A stretch of 64,000 nucleotides of DNA from contig JAJVIG010000016.1 of NCBI GenBank assembly GCA_022072145.1, positions 1 to 64,000 on the forward strand. Reading direction: 5' to 3'. The notes below the pieces were generated by a model that saw nothing but the letters and a program-made list of their open reading frames with translations, had not been told where the DNA came from and made no database searches. The position numbers and the translations under genes are program-made. Source of the DNA: Pseudomonadales bacterium (lineage in GTDB: Bacteria > Pseudomonadota > Gammaproteobacteria > Pseudomonadales > UBA5518). This document shows, in pieces, positions 14,772 through 24,050 of this stretch (position 1 is its first letter; each line of letters opens with the position of its first letter).

Positions 14772-17700
14772 ATGAAACACGCGCGACACCCGGGCCCGGG
14801 CATCCTGCTGGCGATCCTGCTGCTGCTCGTGGGCGGGTTCCCCGACGCCGCGCACGCCGAGCGTATCCGGCCCGGGCAGTTGCCGGCCGGGCTGAGCGAC
14901 TGGGTCGACTGGGTGCTGTTCCCGGAACGCGAAGCGCGTTGCCCGTTCGTTTACAACCGCCACGAGGAACGCCGCTGCGCGTGGCCCACCGAGCTCGAGC
15001 TGTGGCTCGATGCGGGCGGTGGCACCTTCCGCCAGCGCTGGTCGGCGCACGCCGACGGCTGGGCGACGTTGCCCGGTGACCAGCGGCGCTGGCCGCAGGA
15101 CGTACGCGTCGGCGAGCAGCCGGCCGTGGTCGGCGTGCGCGAGGGCCGTCCCGCAGTGCGGTTAGCGTCCGGCCGCCACGAGATCAGCGGCCGCTTTGCG
15201 TGGAGCAAGCGCCCCGAATCGTTGCCGGTGCCGCGCGACACCGCCCTGCTGCGCCTCACGCTTGATGGCCGCGCGATCGCCGAGCCGCAACTCGACGACG
15301 CCGGCAACCTCTGGCTGCGCGACCGCTCCGCGCCCGGCACGGCGGCTCCGGCCGGCAACCGGCTGGGCGTGCGCGTGTTCCGGCGCGTGGTCGACGAGAT
15401 TCCCCTGCAACTGGTCACGCGCATCGAGCTCGAGGTCTCGGGCAGCCAGCGCGAGGAGGCCCTGACCGGTGCGCTGCCGGCAGGCTTCATTCCGCTGCGC
15501 CTCGACAGCCGCCTGCCGGCACGCCTGGAAAACGACGGACGGCTGCGCCTGCAGCTGCGTCCGGGCAGCTGGGTGCTCGAACTCACCGCCCGCGCCCCGG
15601 GACCGGTCCCGGAACTCGCGCTCGCCGCGGCGCCCGCGCCGTGGCCCGCCGAGGAGGTGTGGTCCTTCGAGGCGCATCCGGAGCTGCGTCTGGTCGAGGT
15701 GGAGGGGGCGTCTCCGGTGGACCCGACGCAGACCGCCCTGCCGCCGCCGTGGCGCGAACTGCCCGCCTACCTCATGCGCCCGGACGGCCGGCTCACGCTG
15801 CGAGAGATCCGCCGCGGCGATCCGCAGCCCGCACCCGACGCACTCACGCTGCGCCGCGATCTGTGGCTGGACTTCGACGGTGGCGGCTACACGATCCGCG
15901 ACCAGCTCGGCGGCACGATCAGCCGCGGCTGGCGCCTGGCCATGAACCCGCCCGTCCAGCTGGGGCAGGCCACGCTGGACGGTCAGTTGCAGCTGATCAC
16001 CGTCGACGCCGACGGCAAGCCCGGCATCGAGGTGCGCCGCGGCCAGCTCGAGCTCACCGCCGACAGCCGCTACGAGGCCTCCCGCCAACGCCTGCCCGCG
16101 GTCGGCTGGGAGCAGGACTTCCAGCACGTGGAGGCGGTGCTGCACCTGCCGCCGGGCTGGAAACTGTTCGCCGCCGGTGGCGTCGACAACGTGCCGCAGA
16201 CCTGGATCCGCAACTGGACGCTGCTCGACATCTTCCTGGTGCTGATCGCCGCGCTCGCGGTACGCGCGCTGTGGAACTGGCGCCTGGGGCTGCTCGCGCT
16301 GGTGACGCTGGCGCTGATCTGGCACGAGCCGGGCGCCCCGCGCGCGGTGTGGCTGCATCTGCTGGGCGCGATCGCACTGCTGCGCGTGCTGCCCGCGGGC
16401 GCGTTCAGGCGCGTGGTCGGCACCTACCGCAACCTCGCCATCGTGGCGCTGGCGGTGTTCGCGCTGCCGTTCATGGTCGACCAGATCCGCGGCGGGCTGT
16501 ACCCGCAGCTCGAGGGCCGGGGCCTGATCGCCGCGGCCTCCGCCGGCTTCGCCGAGCTCGGCGTGCCGGCCGAGGTGGCGATGCCGATGCCTGCGCCGAT
16601 TGCGCAGGACGCCGTCGAGGCCGAAGCCGGCATCATGGCAAGGCGCGGCGCCGTCGAGGCGACGGTGGCCGCGTCGGCGGGCGTGGCGCTATCGAAGCTG
16701 GCCGACGCCGGCGTGACGCAGGCACGCCAGAACCTCACCGCCGTCGACCCCGACGCGCTGCTGCAGACCGGCCCCGGCCTGCCGGACTGGCATTGGCGCG
16801 ATGTGCCGCTCGGCTGGAACGGCCCGGTGCAGCGCGGGCAGGAAATCACGCTGACGCTGCTGTCGCCGGCCATCAACCTCCTGCTGAGCGTGGTGCGGGT
16901 GCTGCTGATCGCCGCGCTCGCCGTGGCGTTGCTCGGCGTGCGCTGGCGGCGCACGCCCGCGGCCACGGGCAGCGGCAGCACTGCGGTAGCACTGCTGCTC
17001 GCCTGCGCGCTGCCCGCCGCGCTCCTGCCGGCGCCCCCGGTTCAAGCCGACCTCCCCGATCCCGCGCTGCTCGAGCAATTGCACGAGCGGCTGCTCACGC
17101 CGCCGGACTGCCTTCCCGACTGCGCGCAGTTCCCGCGCCTGCGGGTCGAACTGACGCCCGCCAGCGTGACGCTGCGTGCGGAGTTGCACGCGCTGGAGGA
17201 CACCGCGCTGCCGCTGCCGGTGCGCGCCCGCGGCTGGTCCCCGGCGGAAGTCGTCGTCGACGGGGTCCCGGCCACCGGCTTGCTGCGTGCGCCGGATGGC
17301 GTGCTGTGGATCCACCTCGACGCCGGCGCCCACCAGGTGCTGCTGCGCGGCCCCGCGCCGGCGGCGGGCAGTTTCCAGCTGCCGTTGCCGTTGCCGCCCC
17401 GTCACATCGATGCGCTGGTCGACGGCTGGAGCGTGGAGGGCATCGCCGACGGGCTGCCGGTCGGCGCGCAGCTGCAGTTCACGCGCGTGCAGGCGGCCAC
17501 GCCGGAAAGCGAACTCGCGGCCGAGCTGCAGCCCGGCGAGTTGCCGCCGCTGGTGCGGGTGGAGCGCACGCTGCGCCTCGGTCTGGACTGGCGTGTCGAG
17601 ACCCGTGTGTCGCGCATCTCGCCTGCCGGTACCGCGGTCGTGTTGCGCGTCCCGCTGCTCGCCGGCGAAGCCGTCACCAGCGAGGCGATCCGGGTCGAGG

Positions 17701-18875
17701 ACGGTCATGCGCTGGTGAATCTCGCCGCCGGCGCCGAGGCGCTCGCCTGGCAATCGACGCTGGAGCCGGCGCCGCGGATCGCGCTCGCGGCGGCGCCGAA
17801 CACGCAATGGGTCGAGACCTGGCGTGCCGACGTGAGTCCGCAATGGCACATGGAAAGCAGTGGCATCGCGGTGGTGCATCACCAGGACCGCGCCGGCCGC
17901 TGGCTGCCCGAGTGGCGGCCGTGGCCCGGTGAGGCGGTCGAGCTGCTGCTCAGCCGCCCGGCCGGGATCCCGGGCCCGACGCTGACGCTCGACGCGGTGC
18001 AGTTGCAGGTCGCGCCGGGCCGGCGCGCCACCGACACCACCGCGACCTTCACGCTGCGCAGCAGCCGCGGCGGCCAGCACAGCGTCACCCTGCCCACCGG
18101 CTCGGTGCTGCAGTCGGTCACGATCGACGGCGTGCCGCAGCCGATACGCCAGGACGGCGAGCGCGTCACGCTGCCGGTCACGCCGGGGACGCACACGGCC
18201 GAGCTGCGGCTGCGCGACGACGCCGGCATCGGCCCGCTGTTTCGCAGCGCCGCGATCGATGCCGGGCTGCCGTCCGTCAACACGCGCGTGAACGTGGGCC
18301 TCGGACAGGACCGCTGGGTGCTGCTGCTCGGCGGACTGCCGCTGGGGCCGGCCGTGCTGTTCTGGGGCGTGCTCGCGGTGGTGGTGCTGGTCGCGCTGGG
18401 GCTGGGGCGGCTGCACTGGACCCCGCTCGCGACCTGGCAATGGGTGCTGCTCGGCGTGGGGCTCACGCAGACGCAGGTCTGGGTGGGACTGGTGATCGTC
18501 GGCTGGCTGCTGGCGCTCGGCTGGCGCACACGCCTGGATCCCGCCGCGCTGTCGCGACGCGGGTTCAACGCGCTGCAGCTCGGCCTGTTCCTGCTCACGC
18601 TGTTCGCGATCGCGATGCTGTTCGAGGCGGTCAAGCACGGTCTGCTCGGCTATCCGCAGATGCAGATCGCGGGCAACGAGTCGAGCGCCTGGGACCTGCG
18701 CTGGTACCGGGACCGCAGCGACGCGGAATTACCGCGTGCGTGGATCCTCAGCGTGCCACTGTGGGTCTATCGCGCGCTGATGCTCGCGTGGGCGCTGTGG
18801 CTCGCCTTCGCGCTGCTGCGCTGGCTGCGCTGGGGCTGGGAGAGCGTGAGCGCCGGGGGGTTGTGGAGGAAGTGA
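14772..18875 (+). CDS. Very large multi-spanning envelope protein of unknown function
   Basis: The product is about 1367 residues. A signal peptide (residues about 8-27, ending DAAHA) leads to a 450-residue periplasmic region rich in beta-type sequence. A first group of membrane helices occurs near residues 485-505, 526-540, 553-570, 696-725 and 738-755, followed by a second periplasmic region of about 430 residues. A final helix group runs from about 1190 to 1350 and ends in a short basic tail. Two large extracytoplasmic domains alternating with membrane bundles suggest an envelope scaffold or transporter-like role, but I recognise no family. The ATG at 14772 has GGAGG nine bases upstream. 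It is monocistronic and converges on queE. Confidence 0.8.
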   Translation: MKHARHPGPGILLAILLLLVGGFPDAAHAERIRPGQLPAGLSDWVDWVLFPEREARCPFVYNRHEERRCAWPTELELWLDAGGGTFRQRWSAHADGWATLPGDQRRWPQDVRVGEQPAVVGVREGRPAVRLASGRHEISGRFAWSKRPESLPVPRDTALLRLTLDGRAIAEPQLDDAGNLWLRDRSAPGTAAPAGNRLGVRVFRRVVDEIPLQLVTRIELEVSGSQREEALTGALPAGFIPLRLDSRLPARLENDGRLRLQLRPGSWVLELTARAPGPVPELALAAAPAPWPAEEVWSFEAHPELRLVEVEGASPVDPTQTALPPPWRELPAYLMRPDGRLTLREIRRGDPQPAPDALTLRRDLWLDFDGGGYTIRDQLGGTISRGWRLAMNPPVQLGQATLDGQLQLITVDADGKPGIEVRRGQLELTADSRYEASRQRLPAVGWEQDFQHVEAVLHLPPGWKLFAAGGVDNVPQTWIRNWTLLDIFLVLIAALAVRALWNWRLGLLALVTLALIWHEPGAPRAVWLHLLGAIALLRVLPAGAFRRVVGTYRNLAIVALAVFALPFMVDQIRGGLYPQLEGRGLIAAASAGFAELGVPAEVAMPMPAPIAQDAVEAEAGIMARRGAVEATVAASAGVALSKLADAGVTQARQNLTAVDPDALLQTGPGLPDWHWRDVPLGWNGPVQRGQEITLTLLSPAINLLLSVVRVLLIAALAVALLGVRWRRTPAATGSGSTAVALLLACALPAALLPAPPVQADLPDPALLEQLHERLLTPPDCLPDCAQFPRLRVELTPASVTLRAELHALEDTALPLPVRARGWSPAEVVVDGVPATGLLRAPDGVLWIHLDAGAHQVLLRGPAPAAGSFQLPLPLPPRHIDALVDGWSVEGIADGLPVGAQLQFTRVQAATPESELAAELQPGELPPLVRVERTLRLGLDWRVETRVSRISPAGTAVVLRVPLLAGEAVTSEAIRVEDGHALVNLAAGAEALAWQSTLEPAPRIALAAAPNTQWVETWRADVSPQWHMESSGIAVVHHQDRAGRWLPEWRPWPGEAVELLLSRPAGIPGPTLTLDAVQLQVAPGRRATDTTATFTLRSSRGGQHSVTLPTGSVLQSVTIDGVPQPIRQDGERVTLPVTPGTHTAELRLRDDAGIGPLFRSAAIDAGLPSVNTRVNVGLGQDRWVLLLGGLPLGPAVLFWGVLAVVVLVALGLGRLHWTPLATWQWVLLGVGLTQTQVWVGLVIVGWLLALGWRTRLDPAALSRRGFNALQLGLFLLTLFAIAMLFEAVKHGLLGYPQMQIAGNESSAWDLRWYRDRSDAELPRAWILSVPLWVYRALMLAWALWLAFALLRWLRWGWESVSAGGLWRK

Positions 18876-18899
18876 GGCCGGTTCGCGTCGCGCCCGCGC

Positions 18900-19541
18900 T
18901 CACGATATCCCCACGATCTTGTGCAGCTGCAGCCCGAGCCGCCACTGCGGGTGGCGCAGGCAGTAGTCCAGCGTCGCGGCCAGGTTCGCGGCGTACGCGG
19001 GGCCGTCCATAGGTTGCAGGTAGAACTCGTGGAACGCGAGCCCGGCGAAGCGCTCCGGGGGCGCCTCGGGCTGGGGGTAGACGAGCTTCAGCTCGTCGCC
19101 GGCGGTCAGCGCCAGCGGCGCGTCGCTCTTCGGTGAGACGCACAGCCAGTCGATTCCCGGCGGCGCCGCCAGCGTGCCGTTGGTTTCCACCGCCACCTGC
19201 ATGCCGAGTGCGTGCACCGCGTCGATCGCCGGTTGATCGAGTTGCAGCAATGGCTCGCCGCCGGTGAACACCACCAGCGGGCGCGCGCGTCGCGCCGCCG
19301 TGGCGGGCCAGAGCGCGGCGATCGCCGCCGCCAGGCTGGCGGCATCGGCAAAGCGTCCGCCCCCCGGGCCGTCGGTGCCCACGAAGTCGGTGTCGCAGAA
19401 GCGGCACACCGCACCCGCGCGATCCTGTTCGCGCCCCGACCACAGGTTGCAGCCGGCGAAGCGGCAGAACACCGCCGGGCGTCCGGCGTTCGCGCCCTCG
19501 CCCTGCAGCGTGTAGAACATCTCCTTCACCGCGTAACTCAT
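18900..19541 (-). CDS. queE: 7-carboxy-7-deazaguanine synthase QueE (radical SAM)
   Basis: The product is 213 residues. It converts 6-carboxy-tetrahydropterin to 7-carboxy-7-deazaguanine in the preQ0/queuosine pathway. The substrate-side motif YTLQGEGANAGRPAVFCRF is followed by an iron-sulfur cluster motif of the CX14CX2C type (CNLWSGRE...AVCRFC), the variant known from Burkholderia QueE. The SAM-binding glycine motif VVFTGGEPLLQ and the strand VAVETNGT are present. The ATG at 19541 overlaps the QueD stop by four bases, so the order queC-queD-queE forms one transcript. It is the last gene of that operon and converges on the large membrane-protein gene. Confidence 0.92.
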   Translation of the reverse strand: MSYAVKEMFYTLQGEGANAGRPAVFCRFAGCNLWSGREQDRAGAVCRFCDTDFVGTDGPGGGRFADAASLAAAIAALWPATAARRARPLVVFTGGEPLLQLDQPAIDAVHALGMQVAVETNGTLAAPPGIDWLCVSPKSDAPLALTAGDELKLVYPQPEAPPERFAGLAFHEFYLQPMDGPAYAANLAATLDYCLRHPQWRLGLQLHKIVGIS

Positions 19542-20614
19542 GGTGCGGGCCCCGGCAGCGCCGGCCCTTCCTCGCCCCAGTGCAGCACCGCGCCTTCCAA
19601 CGGCGTGGCGTGCAGATCGATGCGATCCAGCGCGGGCAGCGCCTCGCGCAGGCGCTCGCGCATCCACGCGAGGATCGCGCCCAGGCTGCCGGAGCATCCG
19701 GTCGCCTCGTCGATGGCGTGGTGGTCGAGCGTGCGGAACACCGGCGTGAACGCTTCGCGTACGTCGCCGTAGTCGATGGTCCAGCCGAGCACCGTATCGA
19801 GCGGTGCGCTGAGGTGCAGCCGCGTGATGTAGCTGTGTCCGTGCAGCCGCCGGCGCGGATCGCCCGGCGCGGCGTCGCGCAGCCGCACGGCGCTCTCGAA
19901 GCGCTGCTCCTTCCAGATCCGGAAGCGCCGGCCGTCGTAATGACAACCGGCCGTGACCGTCTCGTACACCGTGACCCACGACAGCGCCGGCAGTACCGGT
20001 TGCAGTTGCCGCCAGATCCAGCACGCCAGCATCTCGCTGGTGGGGTTGTCGAGGCCTTCGATGTCGTTCAGGCAGCCATGATCGATCTGCGCGTGCAGCG
20101 GCTGCCACAGTTGCCCGATGCGATCGAAATCGGTGCCCATGTCGGCACCGGCGAGGTCCTCGGCGACGTGCAGGATCACCTCGAAGCCATGGCCGTGCAT
20201 GCGTCCGCAGGGATGGTCCGGCGGCACGCGCGGCAGGCGGTGCGCGGCCTCGAAGCGGAAGCGGCGCCACAGGTGCGCGCGCTGCGCCCGGTCCAGGTCC
20301 ACGCCTTGGTGACGTGTGCTCTGCACGCCGACGGTGTCGAGCGCCAGGTCCGCCAGCGCGGCGCGGATCCAGCGCGCGATGTTCTCGTCGGTGGGGATCG
20401 CGATGCGGTCGTTGAGGTGTGCGTAATCGAGCGGCGCGACCGCCGCAGCCAGCCGCTCCGCGAGCAGCGCGGCGTCCTCGCGTGCCCGCACGGTGGCGAG
20501 GAAACTGTGACCGTGCAGCCCCCGCGAACGGTGCCCCGCCGGCAACACCGGCACGCTGACCGCCGCCTCGAACGGTGCCGCCGCCACGTGCAGCAGTTCG
20601 CCCGCGCCGTTCAC
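19538..20614 (-). CDS. queD: 6-carboxytetrahydropterin synthase-like protein with three tandem T-fold (QueD/PTPS) domains
   Basis: The product is 358 residues, about three times the usual QueD. Three PTPS-type units can be read: residues about 7-107, 116-236 and 237-348, each with an LHGH or MHGH motif (HGH at 34-36, 140-142, 258-260). Only the middle unit keeps the full set: zinc His125 in FEAAHRL, catalytic Cys136 in [10 protein letters not shown], Asp178-His179 and Glu218 in VYETV. Units 1 and 3 have Val where the first His should be, no Cys before HGH and no terminal Glu. QueD makes 6-carboxy-tetrahydropterin from dihydroneopterin triphosphate. GTG at 20614 overlaps the queC stop (GTGA). 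A longer upstream frame runs within queC. Confidence 0.88.
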   Translation of the reverse strand: MNGAGELLHVAAAPFEAAVSVPVLPAGHRSRGLHGHSFLATVRAREDAALLAERLAAAVAPLDYAHLNDRIAIPTDENIARWIRAALADLALDTVGVQSTRHQGVDLDRAQRAHLWRRFRFEAAHRLPRVPPDHPCGRMHGHGFEVILHVAEDLAGADMGTDFDRIGQLWQPLHAQIDHGCLNDIEGLDNPTSEMLACWIWRQLQPVLPALSWVTVYETVTAGCHYDGRRFRIWKEQRFESAVRLRDAAPGDPRRRLHGHSYITRLHLSAPLDTVLGWTIDYGDVREAFTPVFRTLDHHAIDEATGCSGSLGAILAWMRERLREALPALDRIDLHATPLEGAVLHWGEEGPALPGPAP

Positions 20615-21312
20615 GCACGCACCCCGGAGTCGAGCAGGGGGTCCGCGATGCCCGCCTCCTGGAAACCCCTGGCGCGCAGCAGGCAGGAATCGCAGCCACC
20701 GCAGGGCGTGCCGTCCGGGGCCGGGTCGTAGCAACTGCTGGTCAGACCGAAATCGACGCCGAGCGCGCGGCCGCGCCGGATGATGTCGGCCTTGCCGAGC
20801 GCGAGCAGCGGCGCGCGGATCGCGAGCCGCGTGGCGCCTTCGACGCCGGCGCGCGTGGCGAGGTTCGCCATGCGCTCGAAGGCCTCGATGAACTCCGGCC
20901 GGCAATCGGGGTACCCCGAATAGTCGAGCGCATTGACGCCGATGAATACATCGGCCGCGCCGAGCACCTCGGCCCAGGCGATCGCGCAGGACAGGAAGAT
21001 CGTGTTGCGCGCCGGCACGTAGGTCAGCGGGATCGATCCGCTGCCGATGTGCTGCGCGTCCCGATCCTTCGGTACCGCGATGTCGGCGGTCAGCGCCGAG
21101 CCGCCGAACACGCGCAGGTCGATCTCGGCGATCACGTGGCGGGCGGCGCCCAGCGCCGTCGCGATCCGCTCGGCGCAGCGCAGTTCGACCGCGTGCCGCT
21201 GGCCGTAGCGGAACGACAGCGCGAAGGTCTCGAAACCCTGCTCGCGCGCCAGCGCCAGCACGGTCGCGGAATCGAGTCCGCCGCTCAGCAACACCACCGC
21301 CCGCTTGCTCAT
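20611..21312 (-). CDS. queC: 7-cyano-7-deazaguanine synthase QueC
   Basis: The product is 233 residues. It converts 7-carboxy-7-deazaguanine plus ammonia and ATP to preQ0. The PP-loop [13 protein letters not shown] lies at the N-terminus (residues 10-22), family blocks [28 protein letters not shown] and [18 protein letters not shown] follow, and the C-terminal zinc ligands are in SSCYDP and [10 protein letters not shown]. It starts the que operon. A TACAAT -10-like hexamer is seen on the minus strand at 21343-21348, about 30 bases before the ATG, without a clear -35 element. No preQ1 riboswitch-like structure was recognised upstream. Confidence 0.95.
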   Translation of the reverse strand: MSKRAVVLLSGGLDSATVLALAREQGFETFALSFRYGQRHAVELRCAERIATALGAARHVIAEIDLRVFGGSALTADIAVPKDRDAQHIGSGSIPLTYVPARNTIFLSCAIAWAEVLGAADVFIGVNALDYSGYPDCRPEFIEAFERMANLATRAGVEGATRLAIRAPLLALGKADIIRRGRALGVDFGLTSSCYDPAPDGTPCGGCDSCLLRARGFQEAGIADPLLDSGVRA

Positions 21313-21401
21313 CGTCTGCGCCGTTTCCGTTCGGGAGCGCGCATTGTATCCGGCCCGCGCAGATCCGGCGCCGGATTCGAACAGCGTCGGCCTGAACGGG
21401 G

Positions 21402-21552
21402 TGTCGCAGCAGCCCCCGAGGCGCGCGGTGGACGGTGCGCACCGGTGTGCGTACGCCGCAGGGATGCGGCGTTCGAGCCTACGGGGACGTATTCACGGCG
21501 TCCCACGGGTGCGGGACCACCCCCGCGCGCTGGCACCGGCGCGGCGTCGCGG
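21402..21552 (+). repeat. Dispersed palindromic repeat, degenerate copy of the element at 55.6 kb
   Basis: The stretch includes GTACGCCGCAGGGATGCGGC and continues GTTCGAGCCTACGGGGACG to a TATTCACGGCGTCCCACGGG end. The reverse complement of 55626-55685 is almost identical over about 60 bases, and homology extends outwards (TGTCGCAG start, CGCGCGCTGGCACCG end). It fills most of the 310-base gap between queC and the Rap1a-like gene. The outer arms here are less well conserved than in the 55.6-kb copy. Confidence 0.7.
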
Positions 21553-21625
21553 GGACTGCGCATTCGACGCGTGCGGCCGTGCTCGTCTACAGTAGGCCGA
21601 CCCGCAACCCGCCACCGGAGCACCC

Positions 21626-21955
21626 ATGCGCCGCCTGCTCGCACTCGCCCTGCTGCCGCTCGCCGCCCACGCCGGTTTCGACACCGGCAACCGGCTCTAC
21701 GAGGACTGCCGCTCGGAGAACTATTTCAACCGCGGCTACTGTGGCGGCTACGTGACCGGCATCGTCGACACCATCGAGGCGATGCAGGCGAGCGGCGTGC
21801 TGCCCGCCGACGCGCTGTGCGTTCCCGAAGGTGCCACCAAGGGACAGCTGGCCGACACCGTCAGGAGCTACCTGGAGCAAAACCCGGCGCGCCGCCATCT
21901 CGACGCCGGCAGCCTGGTGCCCGAGGCGCTGAAACGCGCCTTCCCCTGCCGTTGA
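21626..21955 (+). CDS. Rap1a/Tai-family small secreted protein
   Basis: The product is 109 residues with a short signal peptide (MRRLLALALLPLAAHA). The mature part has the spacing of the Rap1a/Tai group: GNRLYEDCRS, GYCGGYVTGIVDTI, ALCVPEGATKGQLADTVRSY and a terminal KRAFPC, with four conserved Cys likely forming disulfides. Founding members are periplasmic immunity proteins against type VI effectors of the Ssp/Tae4 group. Many homologues stand alone, and no effector or type VI gene is visible here, so an immunity role is unproven. A weak CTACAGT -10-like sequence lies about 35 bases upstream. Confidence 0.65.
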   Translation: MRRLLALALLPLAAHAGFDTGNRLYEDCRSENYFNRGYCGGYVTGIVDTIEAMQASGVLPADALCVPEGATKGQLADTVRSYLEQNPARRHLDAGSLVPEALKRAFPCR

Positions 21956-21967
21956 GCGAGGCCGCCG

Positions 21968-24040
21968 CTAGCGCACGGCGGCGGCGTGTGCGGCGCGGGC
22001 CGCGAGAAACTGGCGTATCGCTTCGGCCTCCTCGCGGCTGAGCTGCTCGGCGAAGGCCGGCATCCCGCGCGCAGCGAGCAGGCCGCCGCGCACGATCGCC
22101 TCGAAGCGCGCGTGCGTGTCCTTGCTCATGTAGTTCAGGTCCGGCACCCCGCCGCTGCCGGCACCGTGGCAATAGCCGCAGTGCGTCATGAACAACCCGA
22201 CGCCGCGCTGCAGCGTGGCCTCGTCGGCCGTGACCGGAATCGCCGCGATCGCGCCCGTGAAACGCTCCGGTTCGGGCAGCACGCCTTGCCCATCCAGCGT
22301 CCACACGCCGATCCGCGAGGCGTTGCGCCAGCCGCCGAGCGTGGCGCCGTCGGCCAGCGCCGCACTGTGGCCGCCGCCCCAGCCGATGCCGGCGGCGATG
22401 TACTGCCGCCCGTCGACCGCGTAGCTCACCGGGCCGCCCTGCACCGCGCCGAAGGTGCGCGCCTCCCACAGCTGCTCGCCGCTGTCGGCGCGGTACGCAA
22501 CCAGGCGGCCGTCGGTCGCCCCGTGGAACACCAGGTTGCCGGCGGTGCTCAACGTGCCGCCGTTGATCGGCAACGGTTGCTCGACCTGCCAGGCGATGCG
22601 CGCACGCGCCACGTCCCAGGCGATCAGCGAGCCGCGCGGGTTGGCCTGCTCGGCCATGAACGCCGGGTTGTTCAGCATCGCGCTCATGTCGAGCGAGGTG
22701 TTGTAGCGCCGCCCGCGCTCGCGCAGTTGCACCTGCGGATCCATCGCGAACACGCTGGGCATGCGCGTCTCGCTGAAGTACAGCAGCCCGGTCCGCGGAT
22801 TCCACGACACCGGGTTCCAGTTGTGCCCGCCGAGCGCGCCGGGCCACACCAGCGTGGGCTTGCCGCTGCGGCTGTAGTCCGCTTCCGGGTTCTCCACCGG
22901 CCGCCCGCTTGCGAGGTCGTAGTGGCTGGCCCAGGTGACGCGCGTGAACTTCTCGGCCGACAACAGTTGGCCGTTTTCGCGGTCGAGCACATACACGAAG
23001 CCGTGCTTGGGCACCTGCACCAGCAGCTTGCGCTGCTCGCCCTGGAACACGGTGTCGATCAGCACCAGCTGGGTGGTCGCCGGGTAGTCCCATTGCTCGC
23101 CCGGGGCGAGCTGGAAGTGCCACACGTAGCGGCCGTCGTCGGGGCGCAGCGCGACGATCGACGACACGAACAGGTTGTCGCCGCCACCGGGGCTGCGGCG
23201 CGCACGCGGGAACAGGCTGCTGTTGCCGACGCCGATGTAGAGCAGGTCGAGTTCCGGGTCGTAGGACATCGCGTCCCAGACCGTGCCGCCGCCGCCCCAG
23301 CGCCACCACTCCTCGCCGCTCCAGGTCATGGCGGCCTTCGCCAGCGTTGCATTTTCGAACCCGAGCGCCGGGTTGCCGGGCACCGTGAAGAAGCGCCACG
23401 CGAGCTCGCCGCTGCGGGCGTCGTAGGCCGAGACGTAGCCGCGCGCCCCCATGTCCGCGCCGCCGTTGCCGATCAGCACCCGGCCCTTCACCACCCGCGG
23501 TGCGCCGGTGATGTTGCGTCCCGGCGCCGCGTCGATGAAGGTATCTGCGCTCCAGCGCGGCGTGCCGTTCGCCGCATCGAGCGCGATCAGGCGCCCGTCC
23601 AGCGTCCCCACGTAGACCATGCCGCCCCAGACCGCGACCCCGCGGTTGACCGGCCCGCAGCACCCCTCGGCCGCGCGCACCCGGTCGACCTGCGGATCGT
23701 ATTTCCACAGCGCTGTGCCGCGTGCCGCGTCGAAGGCGTAGACCACGCTCCACGAGCCGGTCGCGTAGAGCACGCCGTCGACCACCAGTGGCGTGGTCTG
23801 CACGCCGCGCTCGTGCTCCAGCGCCTGGCTCCACGCGAGGTCCAGCCGCCCCACGTTCGAGGCGTCGATCTGCGCGAGCGGACTGAAGCGCTGCTCGCCC
23901 CACGTGCGCCCGTGCGTGATCCAGTTCGCGGGGTCCTCGTCCGCCGTGCGCAGCCGCGCATCGTCCACTCGCCCCGCATCGGCCGCTGCCACAGCCGCTC
24001 CGCCGAGCAGGCAGCCTGCCAGCAACAGAACGCGCATCAC
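21968..24040 (-). CDS. PQQ-dependent alcohol dehydrogenase with C-terminal cytochrome c domain (quinohemoprotein)
   Basis: The product is 690 residues. A signal peptide (about residues 1-20) leads to an eight-bladed propeller. The vicinal disulfide CC at 127-128 (GCCGPVNRGV), tryptophan-docking segments such as ALDAANGTPRWS and AFDAARGTALWK, and GGHNWNPVSWNPRTG indicate PQQ binding. A final cytochrome domain has CGYCH at 621-625 and a likely Met ligand at 660. It oxidises alcohols or aldehydes in the periplasm and passes electrons through its own heme to the respiratory chain. An SDR gene lies ten bases upstream on the same strand. Substrate is not deducible. Two in-frame ATGs (24040, 24037) are possible. 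Confidence 0.9.
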   Translation of the reverse strand: MMRVLLLAGCLLGGAAVAAADAGRVDDARLRTADEDPANWITHGRTWGEQRFSPLAQIDASNVGRLDLAWSQALEHERGVQTTPLVVDGVLYATGSWSVVYAFDAARGTALWKYDPQVDRVRAAEGCCGPVNRGVAVWGGMVYVGTLDGRLIALDAANGTPRWSADTFIDAAPGRNITGAPRVVKGRVLIGNGGADMGARGYVSAYDARSGELAWRFFTVPGNPALGFENATLAKAAMTWSGEEWWRWGGGGTVWDAMSYDPELDLLYIGVGNSSLFPRARRSPGGGDNLFVSSIVALRPDDGRYVWHFQLAPGEQWDYPATTQLVLIDTVFQGEQRKLLVQVPKHGFVYVLDRENGQLLSAEKFTRVTWASHYDLASGRPVENPEADYSRSGKPTLVWPGALGGHNWNPVSWNPRTGLLYFSETRMPSVFAMDPQVQLRERGRRYNTSLDMSAMLNNPAFMAEQANPRGSLIAWDVARARIAWQVEQPLPINGGTLSTAGNLVFHGATDGRLVAYRADSGEQLWEARTFGAVQGGPVSYAVDGRQYIAAGIGWGGGHSAALADGATLGGWRNASRIGVWTLDGQGVLPEPERFTGAIAAIPVTADEATLQRGVGLFMTHCGYCHGAGSGGVPDLNYMSKDTHARFEAIVRGGLLAARGMPAFAEQLSREEAEAIRQFLAARAAHAAAVR

Positions 24041-24050
24041 CTACCCCCCA

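Noticed and set aside
14527-14775. 82-codon plus-strand frame starting MIVQEGFRAYAV
   Set aside because: No family, no ribosome site, and it runs into the signal-peptide region of the large membrane-protein gene in another frame.
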